64,000 nt of DNA. Source: Bacillus sp. FJAT-18017. Its GTDB lineage: Bacteria; Bacillota; Bacilli; Bacillales; Cytobacillaceae. Where the stretch lies: NCBI RefSeq assembly GCF_001278805.1, contig NZ_CP012602.1, positions 723,001 through 787,000 on the forward strand. Reading direction: 5' to 3'. The notes under the pieces were generated by a model that had not been told where the DNA came from, ran no database searches, and worked only from the letters and a program-made list of their open reading frames with translations. Both the position numbers and the translations under genes were made by a program. Below are positions 18,780 to 26,770 of the stretch, in pieces (the stretch's first letter is position 1; every line of letters begins with the position of its first letter).

Positions 18780-19246
18780 CAAGAGTTTAACTCTTTCCAA
18801 AGGGCAAACGGATTGTTGTCTTGTGGGTTCTTGTCCAATCTCTTCAATTTAATGTCTCTTTCCTCTAATGGGAGGGCAATTTGCTGATAAACATACTGTG
18901 TTCCCAGGCCAACTTCTTCCTCTTCCTCCGCCGTAAACGCATAGTAAACATGTTGAAGATTAGCCCAATAAATTGCGCTTAGGCACATGGGGCATGGTTC
19001 TCCGCTTGCGTACAGCTCGCAGCCGGAAAGGTCAGTAGTCCCCAAAGCGGTGCACGCTTCCCTAATAGCGAGCAACTCAGCATGTGCGGTTGGATCGTGA
19101 GTTGTCAGAACTTCATTTACCCCAGTTGCAATCACCTCTCCATCCTTAACGATGACAGCACCAAACGGTTTCCCATTTTGGTTCTTCGTGTTATCGTAAG
19201 CCAGGTTAATGGCCAGTTGCATGAAATCTTGGTGAGCCACTTTCAA
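18779..19246 (-). CDS. nucleoside/guanine deaminase-like CDA-fold enzyme
   Basis: The protein is 155 aa with zinc motif HAE (55-57) and PCPMC (84-88), so a cytidine deaminase-fold zinc deaminase. The length and the segments KPFGAVIVKDG, TTHDPTAHAE and YVYQQIALPLEER resemble B. subtilis GuaD (guanine to xanthine) more than TadA, and the Trp/Phe ending fits the domain-swapped GuaD dimer. Start: TTG at 19246 lies 4 nt after AAGGAG; the GTG at 19240 (10 nt) is an equally good choice. It is followed by the coupled ankyrin lipoprotein. Confidence 0.8.
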   Translation of the reverse strand: MKVAHQDFMQLAINLAYDNTKNQNGKPFGAVIVKDGEVIATGVNEVLTTHDPTAHAELLAIREACTALGTTDLSGCELYASGEPCPMCLSAIYWANLQHVYYAFTAEEEEEVGLGTQYVYQQIALPLEERDIKLKRLDKNPQDNNPFALWKELNS

Positions 19247-19386
19247 AACACTCCTTTACCATCTGTTACCGTTACTTAACCATGCTGCACAAAGCTTTTC
19301 AAGTGATTAAGCTCTCTTTGGTATCCTGGAGGAAAAATAGTCAATTTTCACCGCGGTTCAAAGCCAATTTACTAACATAGCAGGCT

Positions 19387-19660
19387 CGAATTGTACTCAA
19401 TTTTTTCAAGGACATTTTACCTGTCCGGCGGCACCAAATTGTACTCGAAACCCCATTTCAAGGACATTTCATCTGCCGTGCTGCACCGAAATGTACTCGA
19501 AATCCTTTTTTAAGGACATTTCATCTGTCGTGCTGCACCGAAATGTACTCAAAATCCTTTTTCAAGGACATTTCATCTGTTGTGCTGCACCGAAATGTAC
19601 TTGAAATTCTTTTTCAAGGACATTCGCTATTCTGGGTGAACAAATTGTACGCGAAATATA
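19387..19660. repeat. 52-bp tandem hairpin array, family 1
   Basis: The core AAGGACAT begins at 19408, 19460, 19512, 19564 and 19616, exactly 52 bp apart, and GCACC recurs at 19431, 19483, 19535 and 19587 with the same step. In each unit GAAATGT-x-CTYGAAA pairs with TTTCAAG-x-ACATTTC around a 5-nt loop. The first copy is four bases short. The array lies between divergent genes (19246 minus, 19926 plus). A second locus of the same family is at 31495-31617. Confidence 0.92.
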
Positions 19661-19839
19661 CCTTTGCTAGACAAGCGCCTTAACATAAGGAAGGATCCTG
19701 ACGGGCAAAGGGCACCTGTACCAAGGAATTAATAGCTCCCCTTAGTAAAATCATAGAAACTTACGTTTAATTTATGGAGCTTGAAATAGTGAAGCAAGTC
19801 AAGGAAGCAAACGAGTAAAATTATTTAAATATATCAATC

Positions 19840-19855
19840 TGTGATCTAAATCACT
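19840..19855 (+). promoter_or_regulatory. FNR/CRP-like operator upstream of hmp
   Basis: TGTGATCTAAATCACT is a TGTGA-N6-TCACT dyad. A -10-like TATATT lies at 19875-19880, which puts the dyad centre about 40 bp before the likely start of transcription, the class II activator position. B. subtilis hmp is known to respond to anaerobiosis and nitric oxide (ResDE, NsrR, Fnr). A second small dyad TCAC-TAT-GTGA follows at about 19882-19892. Confidence 0.7.
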
Positions 19856-19925
19856 GCTTTAAAGTGAATTTTTATATATTATCACTATGTGAATAGTATT
19901 AATTACATAAAGGGGAGTGCTTGTT

Positions 19926-21134
19926 TTGTTAGACCAAAAAACGATTGAGATTATTAAATCCACAGTTCCTGTTCTTGAGGTCCATGGGGAAGCAATCACC
20001 ACGAAATTTTATCAAATGATGTTTACAGATCACCCTGAATTACTGAATATTTTTAACCATGCTAATCAGAAACAAAACCGCCAGCAAAAGGCGCTTGCAG
20101 CTACAGTTTATGCAGCGGCAAAATATATCGATAACCTGGAGGCCATCATTCCTGTTGTAAAGCAAATCGGCCATAAGCATAGAAGTCTTGGTATTAAACC
20201 AGAACATTATCCTATCGTAGGAAAATATCTGTTACTGGCAATCAAGGATGTCTTAGGTGAAGCTGCTACCGATGAAATTATCAATGCATGGGCCGAGGCC
20301 TATGGAGTAATTGCAGATGCATTCATCAGCATCGAAGCGGAAATGTATGATGAGGCATCCAGCCAAAAAGGCGGTTGGGCCGGTTTCCGGAATTTCATTG
20401 TGGAGCGCAAGGTGAAAGAAAGTGATGTTATTACTTCCTTCTATCTAAAACCCCAGGATGGAAAAAAAATTGCCTCCTACCAGGCGGGGCAATATATCAG
20501 CGTCAAGCTCGAGATTGCTGGAGAAAAATTCACCCATATGCGCCAATACAGCCTTTCGGACTCGCCGGGAAAAGAATATTACCGAATCAGCGTAAAGCGT
20601 GAGACAGGCAGCTCCAATCCAGATGGCATGGTGTCAAATTATCTTCATGAAAAAGTCGAAGAGGGAGATATCCTTCCCATCAGTGCTCCGGCTGGCGACT
20701 TTGTTCTAAATACGGCAAAGGAGAACCCAGTCGTTTTGCTAAGCGGCGGTGTTGGCCTGACTCCAATGGTTAGTATGCTTAAAACCGTTTCGGAAGTTCA
20801 GCCTGAAAGAAACGTTACCTTTATCCATGCGGCTCAAAATGGCAAATTGCATGCTCTAAGAAATGAGGTTGAAGCTTTATCTGAAAAGGAAAACATTAAA
20901 TCATATGTTTTCTATGATTCACCAACCGAGGATGACAGAAATGAAAACAAGTTCGACGTAGAAGGCTATGTAACCCGTGAATGGCTGGAAGAGAATGTTC
21001 CTGTCAGCGAGGCAGACTTCTATTTCTGCGGACCGGTACCGTTTATGAGGGCCATCAATAGTGCTCTGAAGGAAATCGGTGTAAGTGATGACAGAATTCG
21101 TTTCGAATTTTTTGGGCCAAAAGGAAACCTGTAA
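19926..21134 (+). CDS. hmp: flavohaemoglobin, nitric oxide dioxygenase
   Basis: The protein is 402 aa from the TTG at 19926, 8 nt after AGGGGAG (19911-19917); a GTG at 19917 lies on that site. MLDQKTIEIIKSTVPVL matches the B. subtilis Hmp N-terminus. Domains in order: globin (1-140, with the haem-pocket stretch VKQIGHKHRSLGIKPEHYPIVG), FAD-binding (150-260, MRQYSLSD) and NAD-binding (265-400, LLSGGVGLTPM, YFCGP). It oxidises nitric oxide to nitrate using oxygen and NADH in the cytoplasm. Single gene with its own FNR-like site and terminator. Confidence 0.97.
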   Translation: MLDQKTIEIIKSTVPVLEVHGEAITTKFYQMMFTDHPELLNIFNHANQKQNRQQKALAATVYAAAKYIDNLEAIIPVVKQIGHKHRSLGIKPEHYPIVGKYLLLAIKDVLGEAATDEIINAWAEAYGVIADAFISIEAEMYDEASSQKGGWAGFRNFIVERKVKESDVITSFYLKPQDGKKIASYQAGQYISVKLEIAGEKFTHMRQYSLSDSPGKEYYRISVKRETGSSNPDGMVSNYLHEKVEEGDILPISAPAGDFVLNTAKENPVVLLSGGVGLTPMVSMLKTVSEVQPERNVTFIHAAQNGKLHALRNEVEALSEKENIKSYVFYDSPTEDDRNENKFDVEGYVTREWLEENVPVSEADFYFCGPVPFMRAINSALKEIGVSDDRIRFEFFGPKGNL

Positions 21135-21159
21135 GCGAGAACAGTAAGATAAAAATAGC

Positions 21160-21197
21160 AAACGGTCCAAAGGTTATCACCTCTGGACCGTTTTAAT
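21160..21197 (+). terminator. terminator of hmp
   Basis: AAACGGTCCAAAGGT pairs with the CTCTGGACCGTTT side around a short loop, followed by TTTTAATTTT. Confidence 0.88.
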
Positions 21198-21248
21198 TTT
21201 GATCTGTAAATTTTCCTCAAATAAATTTAGTGGGATAATTATAAACAA

Positions 21249-21279
21249 TTAATCCACAAGAAGTTATTTTGTGGATTAA
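21249..21279. repeat. perfect 11-bp inverted repeat
   Basis: TTAATCCACAA and TTGTGGATTAA flank a 9-nt spacer; the half-site TTATCCACAA recurs at about 21300. TTATCCACA is close to a DnaA box, but only these few copies are present and no origin genes are near. A second dyad (TTAGGT...ACCTAA) follows at about 21320-21356. Confidence 0.6.
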
Positions 21280-21369
21280 TTAACTCTCCAAAAAGATCAA
21301 TTATCCACAAAAAGCCTGGTTAGGTTGTTGATAGGGGTACGTTAACGACCTAAACACGGAGGTAGCTAA

Positions 21370-21564
21370 ATGGGTCAGGACAACTTTTTCAATATTCAGG
21401 ACAACTTTTCATATATACAGGACATTTCCCAAAAAATACGGGACATTTCTCAAACGATTCAGGACACATTTTTAGATATTCGGGACAATTCAGTCCCCCA
21501 GCAGTGTAAGGCGAATTACCGTAGAAAAAAATGGGTAAAGCAGCCAAACGGGGTGAGTAGATAA
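21370..21564 (+). CDS. possible 64-aa heptad-repeat protein on a 21-bp tandem repeat
   Basis: GGAGGT lies 7 nt before the ATG, so translation is plausible. The DNA repeats with an exact 21-bp step: CAGGACA or CGGGACA at 21376, 21397, 21418, 21439, 21460 and 21481. Because 21 is a multiple of three the product is a seven-residue repeat (DNFFNIQ, DNFSYIQ, DISQKIR, DISQTIQ, DTFLDIR) with Ile and aromatic residues at fixed places, as in a short coiled coil. The tail is basic. It may equally be a non-coding repeat that happens to be open; nothing else supports expression. Confidence 0.4.
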   Translation: MGQDNFFNIQDNFSYIQDISQKIRDISQTIQDTFLDIRDNSVPQQCKANYRRKKWVKQPNGVSR

Positions 21565-21584
21565 TTTCCCCTGAAACCCCCTAT

Positions 21585-22469
21585 TTACTCCAAGCTTGCT
21601 GTTCCGGCAACTCCCTGCCTTAATTTATAAACGACAAACCCTATCGCTGCTGCCCACAGGATGGCAAGGCTTCCGTAAGTGAATAAACTGATTGTCTGAG
21701 ATACATCAAGCGCCCCCAACAAAGTTCGGATGTTGGTTAAAATGATGATTCCTCCAACTAGAGTTCCCAAAAGGTTTGTCGGAATGATTTTTATAAGCCA
21801 GGCCGCGATGGGTGCTGCAATCAGGCCGCCAATCATTAAGGCGATAACCCATTGAACATTGATTTGTGACCAGCCAAGCGTCAAAAGGAAGCCAATCGTT
21901 GAGGAGACCGCAATTGCGAATTCGCTTGTATCAACAGAGCCAATAACTTTTCTCGGCTCCATCTTGCTGCTTGTCAGCAAGACAGGAGTTGCAATTGGAC
22001 CCCATCCCCCGCCGCCTGTTGCGTCAAAAAAACCTGCAATAAAGCCGAGCGGAATAAAGAACTTTTTGCCTTTCTTTTTAATAGAAGGTTGATTTGTAGT
22101 GGAAAACTTAAACAAAAATCGGTAGATAACGAAAACACCTAACAGAAGGAGGAACACGGAAACATAAGGCTTTATTATATCACCGGGGATGCTTCCCAGA
22201 AAAATTGCCCCGAGAAAAGCACCAATTGACCCAGGGATGATCAATTTGTATACAACTTGTTTATCAACATTTCCAAACCGGATATGCGATACACCGGATG
22301 CCGCTGTCGTTACAACCTCTGCCATATGGACAGAAGCAGAGGCCACGGCAGGAGCAATTCCGAACATGAGCAGCAAAGACGTTGAGGTAACCCCGTATGC
22401 CATGCCAAGGGAACCATCAACCAGCTGTGCTGCCAGGCCAATGAACGCAAGAATAATAAGCCTCCTCAA
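21585..22469 (-). CDS. TauE/SafE family anion permease
   Basis: The protein is 294 aa with about eight membrane helices. TTG start at 22469 lies 8 nt after AAGGAG. N-terminal GLAAQLVDGSLGMAYGVTS and the second-half GFIAGFFDATGGGGWGPI are the paired TauE/SafE signatures. The family exports or imports sulfite, sulfoacetate, sulfolactate and other organosulfonates. Here it is divergent from an Fe-S-type Rrf2 regulator and 2 kb from sulfolactate synthesis genes, so a sulfur anion is a reasonable but unproven substrate. Confidence 0.88.
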   Translation of the reverse strand: MRRLIILAFIGLAAQLVDGSLGMAYGVTSTSLLLMFGIAPAVASASVHMAEVVTTAASGVSHIRFGNVDKQVVYKLIIPGSIGAFLGAIFLGSIPGDIIKPYVSVFLLLLGVFVIYRFLFKFSTTNQPSIKKKGKKFFIPLGFIAGFFDATGGGGWGPIATPVLLTSSKMEPRKVIGSVDTSEFAIAVSSTIGFLLTLGWSQINVQWVIALMIGGLIAAPIAAWLIKIIPTNLLGTLVGGIIILTNIRTLLGALDVSQTISLFTYGSLAILWAAAIGFVVYKLRQGVAGTASLE

Positions 22470-22639
22470 TGATATCTCTCCTTTTTTACAAAAATACTGA
22501 ATAGACTAGTTAGAAGCACTCTATATTGGTGATTGTTGACTAATCTAATCAAGTTTGTAACGTACAATATGTCGGGACAAAAATGAAGGTTCTTTATTTG
22601 GGGAAGATTGGATGAATGCCTATATAAGGAGGGGGAGCA

Positions 22640-23062
22640 ATGAGGCTATCGAGCAGGGGAGAATATGCGCTGCGGGCACTTATTTGCCTCGGAAGTGACG
22701 GAGGCAGGCTAGTCTCAATTAGTGAAATAGCAGAGAAGACACTTGTCCCAATCAATTATTTGGAACAGCTGCTTCTGCAGCTGAAACGAAACGGCTACGT
22801 CCAAAGCAAGCGTGGAGTACACGGTGGATATAAACTTAGCAGAAGCGCGAATGATATTGTCATTGGTGAGGTGATTCGGAATCTGGAGGGTCCCCTGGCG
22901 CCAATGGGATGTGTCAGCATAACATCGTATGAGAGCTGTCCTCTGGAAGCTGGCTGTATGCTAAAGCCGCTATGGGCACTGGTAAGGGATACAGTCGCTG
23001 AGTTACTCGATCATACAACCCTTAAGGATTTGCTGGATGGCAAGGTGTATAGTAACCAATGA
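22640..23062 (+). CDS. Rrf2 family transcription regulator with three-cysteine motif
   Basis: The protein is 140 aa with an N-terminal winged helix (RLSSRGEYALRALICL, LVPINYLEQLLLQLKRNGYV, GVHGGYKLSR). Cysteines 91, 100 and 106 (C-x8-C-x5-C) sit where IscR and NsrR bind an Fe-S cluster, so it probably senses iron-sulfur status, NO or redox. AAGGAGGGGG precedes the ATG. It is divergent from the TauE gene, which it may control, and upstream of the Fur-box hmoA-like gene. It lacks similarity to B. subtilis CymR in the effector part because CymR has no such cysteines. Confidence 0.86.
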   Translation: MRLSSRGEYALRALICLGSDGGRLVSISEIAEKTLVPINYLEQLLLQLKRNGYVQSKRGVHGGYKLSRSANDIVIGEVIRNLEGPLAPMGCVSITSYESCPLEAGCMLKPLWALVRDTVAELLDHTTLKDLLDGKVYSNQ

Positions 23063-23089
23063 AACCTTTTAGAGCAGTCCTCTTTCATT

Positions 23090-23107
23090 GAAAATGATTA
23101 TCATTTA
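23090..23107 (+). promoter_or_regulatory. Fur box before the HmoA-like gene
   Basis: GAAAATGATTATCATTTAC within a longer dyad (CATTGAAAATGA/TCATTTACAATG) matches the Bacillus 7-1-7 Fur operator closely. It lies about 40 nt upstream of the start codon. Confidence 0.8.
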
Positions 23108-23145
23108 CAATGAGGATAGTCACTAAATGAAATGGGGATGGTAGT

Positions 23146-23466
23146 ATGTTTGTCCAAATGCGAAAAATGACCATTGCAGAAGGAAATTCCGACAAAGTAG
23201 TTGAACGTTTCAGCAAGCCCGGCATTATTGAGGAACAGGAAGGATTTGTAGACCTGACCGTTATGGTAAAAAAGGTCCGCCGCGGTGAGGAAGAAGTAAT
23301 CATCCAGATTCGCTGGGAATCCGAACAATACTGGAAGCGATGGGAAAAGAGCGATGCCCATATTGCCGGCCATAAAGCAAACCTTGGCAAGCCGAAGCCT
23401 GAGTATATCATCAGCTCTGAATCGGGATTGTATGAAGTTGCCGCTGTAAAAGGGCCAGCGAAATAA
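23146..23466 (+). CDS. hmoA: HmoA-like haem-degrading monooxygenase
   Basis: The protein is 106 aa, an ABM-domain protein (antibiotic biosynthesis monooxygenase fold). The sequence MFVQMRKMTIAEGNSDKVVERF and RWESEQYWKRWEKSDAH closely resembles B. subtilis HmoA (YetG), which releases iron from haem. GGGGATGG precedes the ATG. The Fur box in front agrees with iron repression. Followed by a terminator, so monocistronic. Confidence 0.87.
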   Translation: MFVQMRKMTIAEGNSDKVVERFSKPGIIEEQEGFVDLTVMVKKVRRGEEEVIIQIRWESEQYWKRWEKSDAHIAGHKANLGKPKPEYIISSESGLYEVAAVKGPAK

Positions 23467-23477
23467 GTGTGAAAATC

Positions 23478-23508
23478 AATCCTATCAATTTTGATAGGAT
23501 TATTTTTA
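23478..23508 (+). terminator. terminator of hmoA-like gene
   Basis: AATCCTATCAA and TTGATAGGATT form an 11-bp stem with a 2-nt gap (effective loop from the last pairs), followed by ATTTTTA. Confidence 0.8.
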
Positions 23509-23596
23509 TCAAAAGGTCTTCGTTTGGAGATTTTATTGTTTCCGTACGGTAATGCCTAGCGCTGGGGATTACAATTGGTTTCCGAGCGGGGCAATG

Positions 23597-23905
23597 ACTA
23601 GTGATCCATTACTAAAATTCTTTTAAAAATAAATAGCCCGGGCCTGGCCCTCACTAGGCGGGGCCAGACCCGGACTATGTTTTTAAAGAGATTTTATAGT
23701 TACTGTCAGTTTATGACTAGTGAATAATGGCCAGTTACAACATTAAAGGTAGTAAAAAAGAATATCATCCGGGCCTGGCACTCACTAGGAAGGGTCTGAC
23801 CCAGACTACGCTGTTAGCCATAAATAACTAGTGATCCTCCTATCGAACAGTCCAGGTTACCCCGAAATATCGTAAGAAAAAACATCCAGGCCTGGCAAAT
23901 GTGCA
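23597..23905. repeat. degenerate intergenic repeat of about 115 bp
   Basis: ACTAGTGA occurs at 23597, 23716 and 23827. Between these, a GC-rich hairpin unit CCGGGCCTGGC...GGGGCCAGACCCGG starts near 23637 and recurs weaker near 23769 (GGGTCTGACCCAG) and as a fragment near 23887. The loop CTCACTAG is the complement of the CTAGTGA motif between units. No coding frame. This fills most of the gap 23509-23925. Confidence 0.7.
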
Positions 23906-23925
23906 ACAGCATCAATAAAACCTAC

Positions 23926-23962
23926 AAAAAAGCCGGTCAGCCCCAAAGCTGAACCGGCTTTT
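23926..23962. terminator. bidirectional terminator after the comB-comA-VOC operon
   Basis: AAAAAAGCCGGTCAG and CTGAACCGGCTTTT form a strong stem flanked by A and T runs, usable in both directions. Confidence 0.88.
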
Positions 23963-23967
23963 CCCTA

Positions 23968-24366
23968 TTAATAAATCATACTATCATCGTGATAATACTT
24001 AAATTCTAGCAAATTGTTGGCAGGGTCGATCAGGAAGAAGGTGACATGTTCCTCCCGCTTGCCGGCAAACCGGACCATTAGCTCCTGAAAAAAGCGGAGC
24101 TCGTTTTTCTGTGCGTGCTTGAGCGCCTGATCGAATTCGTCACGGTCGACAAACGTAATCCCAAAATGCCTTGGATACATTTTCGGGACAAGGTCAATTT
24201 TGTCAGGATTAAGGTGGCAGACAACCTGGTCGCCGAAGAAGTCAAAGGTAACCCGGTCATGGTATCTTCTCGCAAGGCGGCAGCCAAGCTTTTCGTAAAA
24301 ATCAACTGTTTCATCGAGGTCCTTGCATGGAATCGCAAGGTGGAACACTTTATTTGTATCTCTCAT
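23968..24366 (-). CDS. VOC family (glyoxalase/dioxygenase fold) protein
   Basis: The protein is 132 aa from the ATG at 24366, which has AAGGAG 8 nt upstream; the open frame further upstream overlaps comA and is not coding. It has two beta-alpha-beta-beta-beta units: KVFHLAIPCKDLDETVDFYEKLGC and GITFVDRDEFDQAL...FFLIDPANNLLEFKYY. Metal ligands likely His (FHLAI), His (RHFGI) and Glu (LEFK). It starts 13 nt after comA, so it is the third gene of the sulfolactate operon. It may act on a C3 or sulfonated intermediate, or simply be co-transcribed; the substrate is not known. Confidence 0.85.
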   Translation of the reverse strand: MRDTNKVFHLAIPCKDLDETVDFYEKLGCRLARRYHDRVTFDFFGDQVVCHLNPDKIDLVPKMYPRHFGITFVDRDEFDQALKHAQKNELRFFQELMVRFAGKREEHVTFFLIDPANNLLEFKYYHDDSMIY

Positions 24367-24379
24367 GTAGATAACTCCT

Positions 24380-25138
24380 TTATATGAAAAATGTGTCAGA
24401 CCGCAATCCGAGCCGCAGTGTTTCAAGGGCAATCGCGTCTGAAAAAGGGATGTTGGCCAAATTAACATTTGATCCGGCAATCCGGATAAAAGAGGTTTGC
24501 ATTTTTTTATTTGGTGCTTCAAATATCATCCTATCAAGGGCAAGCCCTGATCCGATTATTTCTTCGATAATATCAAAGCGCATTTCCCCGGAAGCATGGC
24601 AGATGCCGCTCGTGCCGCTCTCCCTTGCTTCAGTGATAACCCTGCTTGCACCTGCTTCAAAATCCTCATGGATGAAATCCAGCCATTCGGACGATTCGGC
24701 TGTGACACTGCTGTCTTTGCTGCCTACCTCACTGAAAACACAAAATTCCTTTGAAAAATCGGCAATATGGCGGGCTTTTTCTTTATTCGAAATCGGCAGC
24801 GTTCCGTTGGAGATTTCAATGTATTTGCAATCGTATCTTTTACAATAGGAATAATAATCGTCCAGTTTGCTTTGGCTAAGGAATTTTTCAAAAAGAGTTC
24901 CGCCAAAGAAATAGTCTATGCCATTTTCCTTAAGACAGGATATCTTTTCTCCAAGACTCGATGTAACAACCGATGTGCCCCAGCCAAACTTAACAAAATC
25001 AACAAAGCTGGCGGAGCACTTAATGGTGTCCTTAAAAACAGCCTCTGGAATGCCGTTGTCAATCAATATCGTCAGACCTTTAACCCTCGGTTTCATTTCA
25101 CGGGCGGGCAGGTCCAATCCAGTGTAATTCATGCTCAT
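24380..25138 (-). CDS. comA: phosphosulfolactate synthase
   Basis: The protein is 252 aa, the same length as B. subtilis YitD. It adds sulfite to phosphoenolpyruvate to give phosphosulfolactate. Characteristic stretches are GLTILIDNGIP, VDFVKFGWGTS, YIEISNGTLPIS and IFEAPNKKMQ. In Bacillus the product leads to 3-sulfolactate, abundant in spores, rather than to coenzyme M. The gene starts inside the end of comB (41-nt overlap; ATG 25138 or 25132 behind GAGGGTG), so the two are co-translated. Confidence 0.93.
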   Translation of the reverse strand: MSMNYTGLDLPAREMKPRVKGLTILIDNGIPEAVFKDTIKCSASFVDFVKFGWGTSVVTSSLGEKISCLKENGIDYFFGGTLFEKFLSQSKLDDYYSYCKRYDCKYIEISNGTLPISNKEKARHIADFSKEFCVFSEVGSKDSSVTAESSEWLDFIHEDFEAGASRVITEARESGTSGICHASGEMRFDIIEEIIGSGLALDRMIFEAPNKKMQTSFIRIAGSNVNLANIPFSDAIALETLRLGLRSDTFFI

Positions 25139-25817
25139 TCACCCTCACTAATCGTGGCAGCTTTTTTGAACAGTCCACATACATCACAAAATCGCAATCC
25201 AGCATGTTTGTGCAAAAAGAAATGTCTTCTTTAATAAATTCAGGCTGGTTCGGGTCGAAAAACTTTTCCGCCTGTCTGCATCCTCTGATTCGCTCAACGA
25301 CTTCAGAGTTATCCACAGATTTATCCCCAACAATCATTGCTTTGATATACTCAGCACATGCAAGATCGTCATCGCCTTCAGGATGGGAGGCAATGATCGT
25401 TACTGTTGCTCCTGGCCCGCACAGCTTCCTGGCGGCTTCCGCTGTTTTTTTAGCATTGGAAAAGCCGGTTACAAACATAGCTTCCGCACCGAGCGCATTC
25501 AATGTTGCCTTTACACCGTTGGTCGTTTTCTGGACAAGTGTTCTTCCCTCTACGTCGGCTTCAGCCATCCTTTTCGGGGAATTGTCAAAGTCAAAGCCCG
25601 GAATTGCAAGGCCGCCTATTTCCCCTGCCAGAAGATAATCAGGATTTTCTTTTTTTAAAAGAAAGGCTTCATCCGCAGTCCCGGCAAGCACGATTTCCTT
25701 TGCTCCCCGATGGAAGGCGTAATGGGCAACCGTGAAAGCCCGAATCACATCAATGACAATCGTAATGTTGGAGGGAGGCAGATCATGGCTGTGGCCTTGA
25801 AAAATAGTCACGTTCAT
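25098..25817 (-). CDS. comB: 2-phosphosulfolactate phosphatase
   Basis: The protein is 239 aa, homologous to B. subtilis YitC. It removes phosphate from 2-phosphosulfolactate to give sulfolactate. Key stretches: VIDVIRAFTVAHYAFHRGAKEI, AGEIGGLAIPGFDFDNSP, VQKTTNGVKATLNA and CAEYIKAMI. AGGAGT lies 8 nt before the ATG. First gene of comB-comA-VOC, divergent from cysH-sat-cysC with 188 nt between starts, so sulfate activation and sulfolactate synthesis can be controlled from one region. Confidence 0.93.
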   Translation of the reverse strand: MNVTIFQGHSHDLPPSNITIVIDVIRAFTVAHYAFHRGAKEIVLAGTADEAFLLKKENPDYLLAGEIGGLAIPGFDFDNSPKRMAEADVEGRTLVQKTTNGVKATLNALGAEAMFVTGFSNAKKTAEAARKLCGPGATVTIIASHPEGDDDLACAEYIKAMIVGDKSVDNSEVVERIRGCRQAEKFFDPNQPEFIKEDISFCTNMLDCDFVMYVDCSKKLPRLVRVNEHELHWIGPARP

Positions 25818-26005
25818 TTGTGGACTCCTATCCCTTAAATCTCTTCAAAAGTATATGCCCAGATTGAGAATGCGTACCTAATCCATTTCATTTTTTGAAA
25901 TAGGCTTTTACCAGCAAGAACCTTTTTTATGAAAATTGAATAACCTGTACGTAGGTTTTTACCTAGTTGGGTGCCCCGGCACAAGAAGATAGCGAGGGGA
26001 TGGAG

Positions 26006-26728
26006 ATGGAGAAGGCTTTAACATATCGAATGTGGGAGGAAGAGAAAGCAGGGCAAGTATTTGAAAACAATGCGGATTCAATGGAAGTCCTCAAGTGGGC
26101 CTTCAAGGAATATGGAGATGAAATCGTCTACGCCTGCAGTTTCGGGGCGGAAGGTATTGTCCTGCTTGACCTTATTTCGAAGGTGAATAGGAACGCAACG
26201 ATTCTTTTTTTGGACACAGACCTGCATTTTAAGGAGACATACGAACTGATAGATTCGGTAAAAAAGAGATATCCGGGTTTTACAATAAAAATGGTGAAGC
26301 CGGCTATGACATTGAGCAGCCAGGAAGAGACCCACGGGAAGGAACTGTGGAAATGCAATCCAAATCTTTGCTGCAAAATAAGGAAGGTCGAACCGCTTGC
26401 CAGTGAGCTCAAGGAAGTCGATGCCTGGATATCCGGGCTGAGAAGGGAACAGTCCGAAACCCGTAAGCATGTTCAATTTATTAATAAAGATGAAAACTTT
26501 AAAAATATAAAAATTTGCCCGCTCATTCATTGGACATGGAAGGATATTTGGATGTATATCGAGCTGAACAAACTTCCCTATAATCCTTTGCATGACAAAA
26601 GCTACCCATCTATCGGCTGCGAGCCATGCACAAAACCGGTTGCAGATGGCTGGGATATGCGCTCCGGCCGCTGGGCGACTAGCCAGAAAACCGAATGCGG
26701 GCTGCATAATGCCAGCGGAAGCAGTTAA
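26006..26728 (+). CDS. cysH: APS/PAPS reductase
   Basis: The protein is 240 aa from ATG 26006, 6 nt after GAGGGG (an in-frame ATG at 26000 is almost on that site). It reduces activated sulfate to sulfite with thioredoxin. Contains CSFGAEG in the P-loop-like PAPS motif, CC at [12 protein letters not shown] at GCEPCTKP and the catalytic ECGLH near the C-terminus. The paired CC...CxxC indicates the 4Fe-4S type that can use APS as well as PAPS. It is the homologue of B. subtilis YitB/CysH in the yit arrangement. First gene of a three-gene operon. Confidence 0.94.
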   Translation: MEKALTYRMWEEEKAGQVFENNADSMEVLKWAFKEYGDEIVYACSFGAEGIVLLDLISKVNRNATILFLDTDLHFKETYELIDSVKKRYPGFTIKMVKPAMTLSSQEETHGKELWKCNPNLCCKIRKVEPLASELKEVDAWISGLRREQSETRKHVQFINKDENFKNIKICPLIHWTWKDIWMYIELNKLPYNPLHDKSYPSIGCEPCTKPVADGWDMRSGRWATSQKTECGLHNASGSS

Positions 26729-26770
26729 CAGTCTATAAAAGCTAACACGACTATGTTAGGAGGAAGTGAC

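Noticed and set aside
21249..21310. Replication origin or DnaA-box cluster
   Set aside because: TTATCCACA-like sequences occur only two or three times and none of dnaA, dnaN or other origin genes is nearby; the dyad is better read as a terminator-like or regulatory structure.
24366..24522. N-terminal extension of the VOC gene
   Set aside because: It overlaps comA on the same strand, is not family-like, and the ATG at 24366 has a clear AAGGAG.
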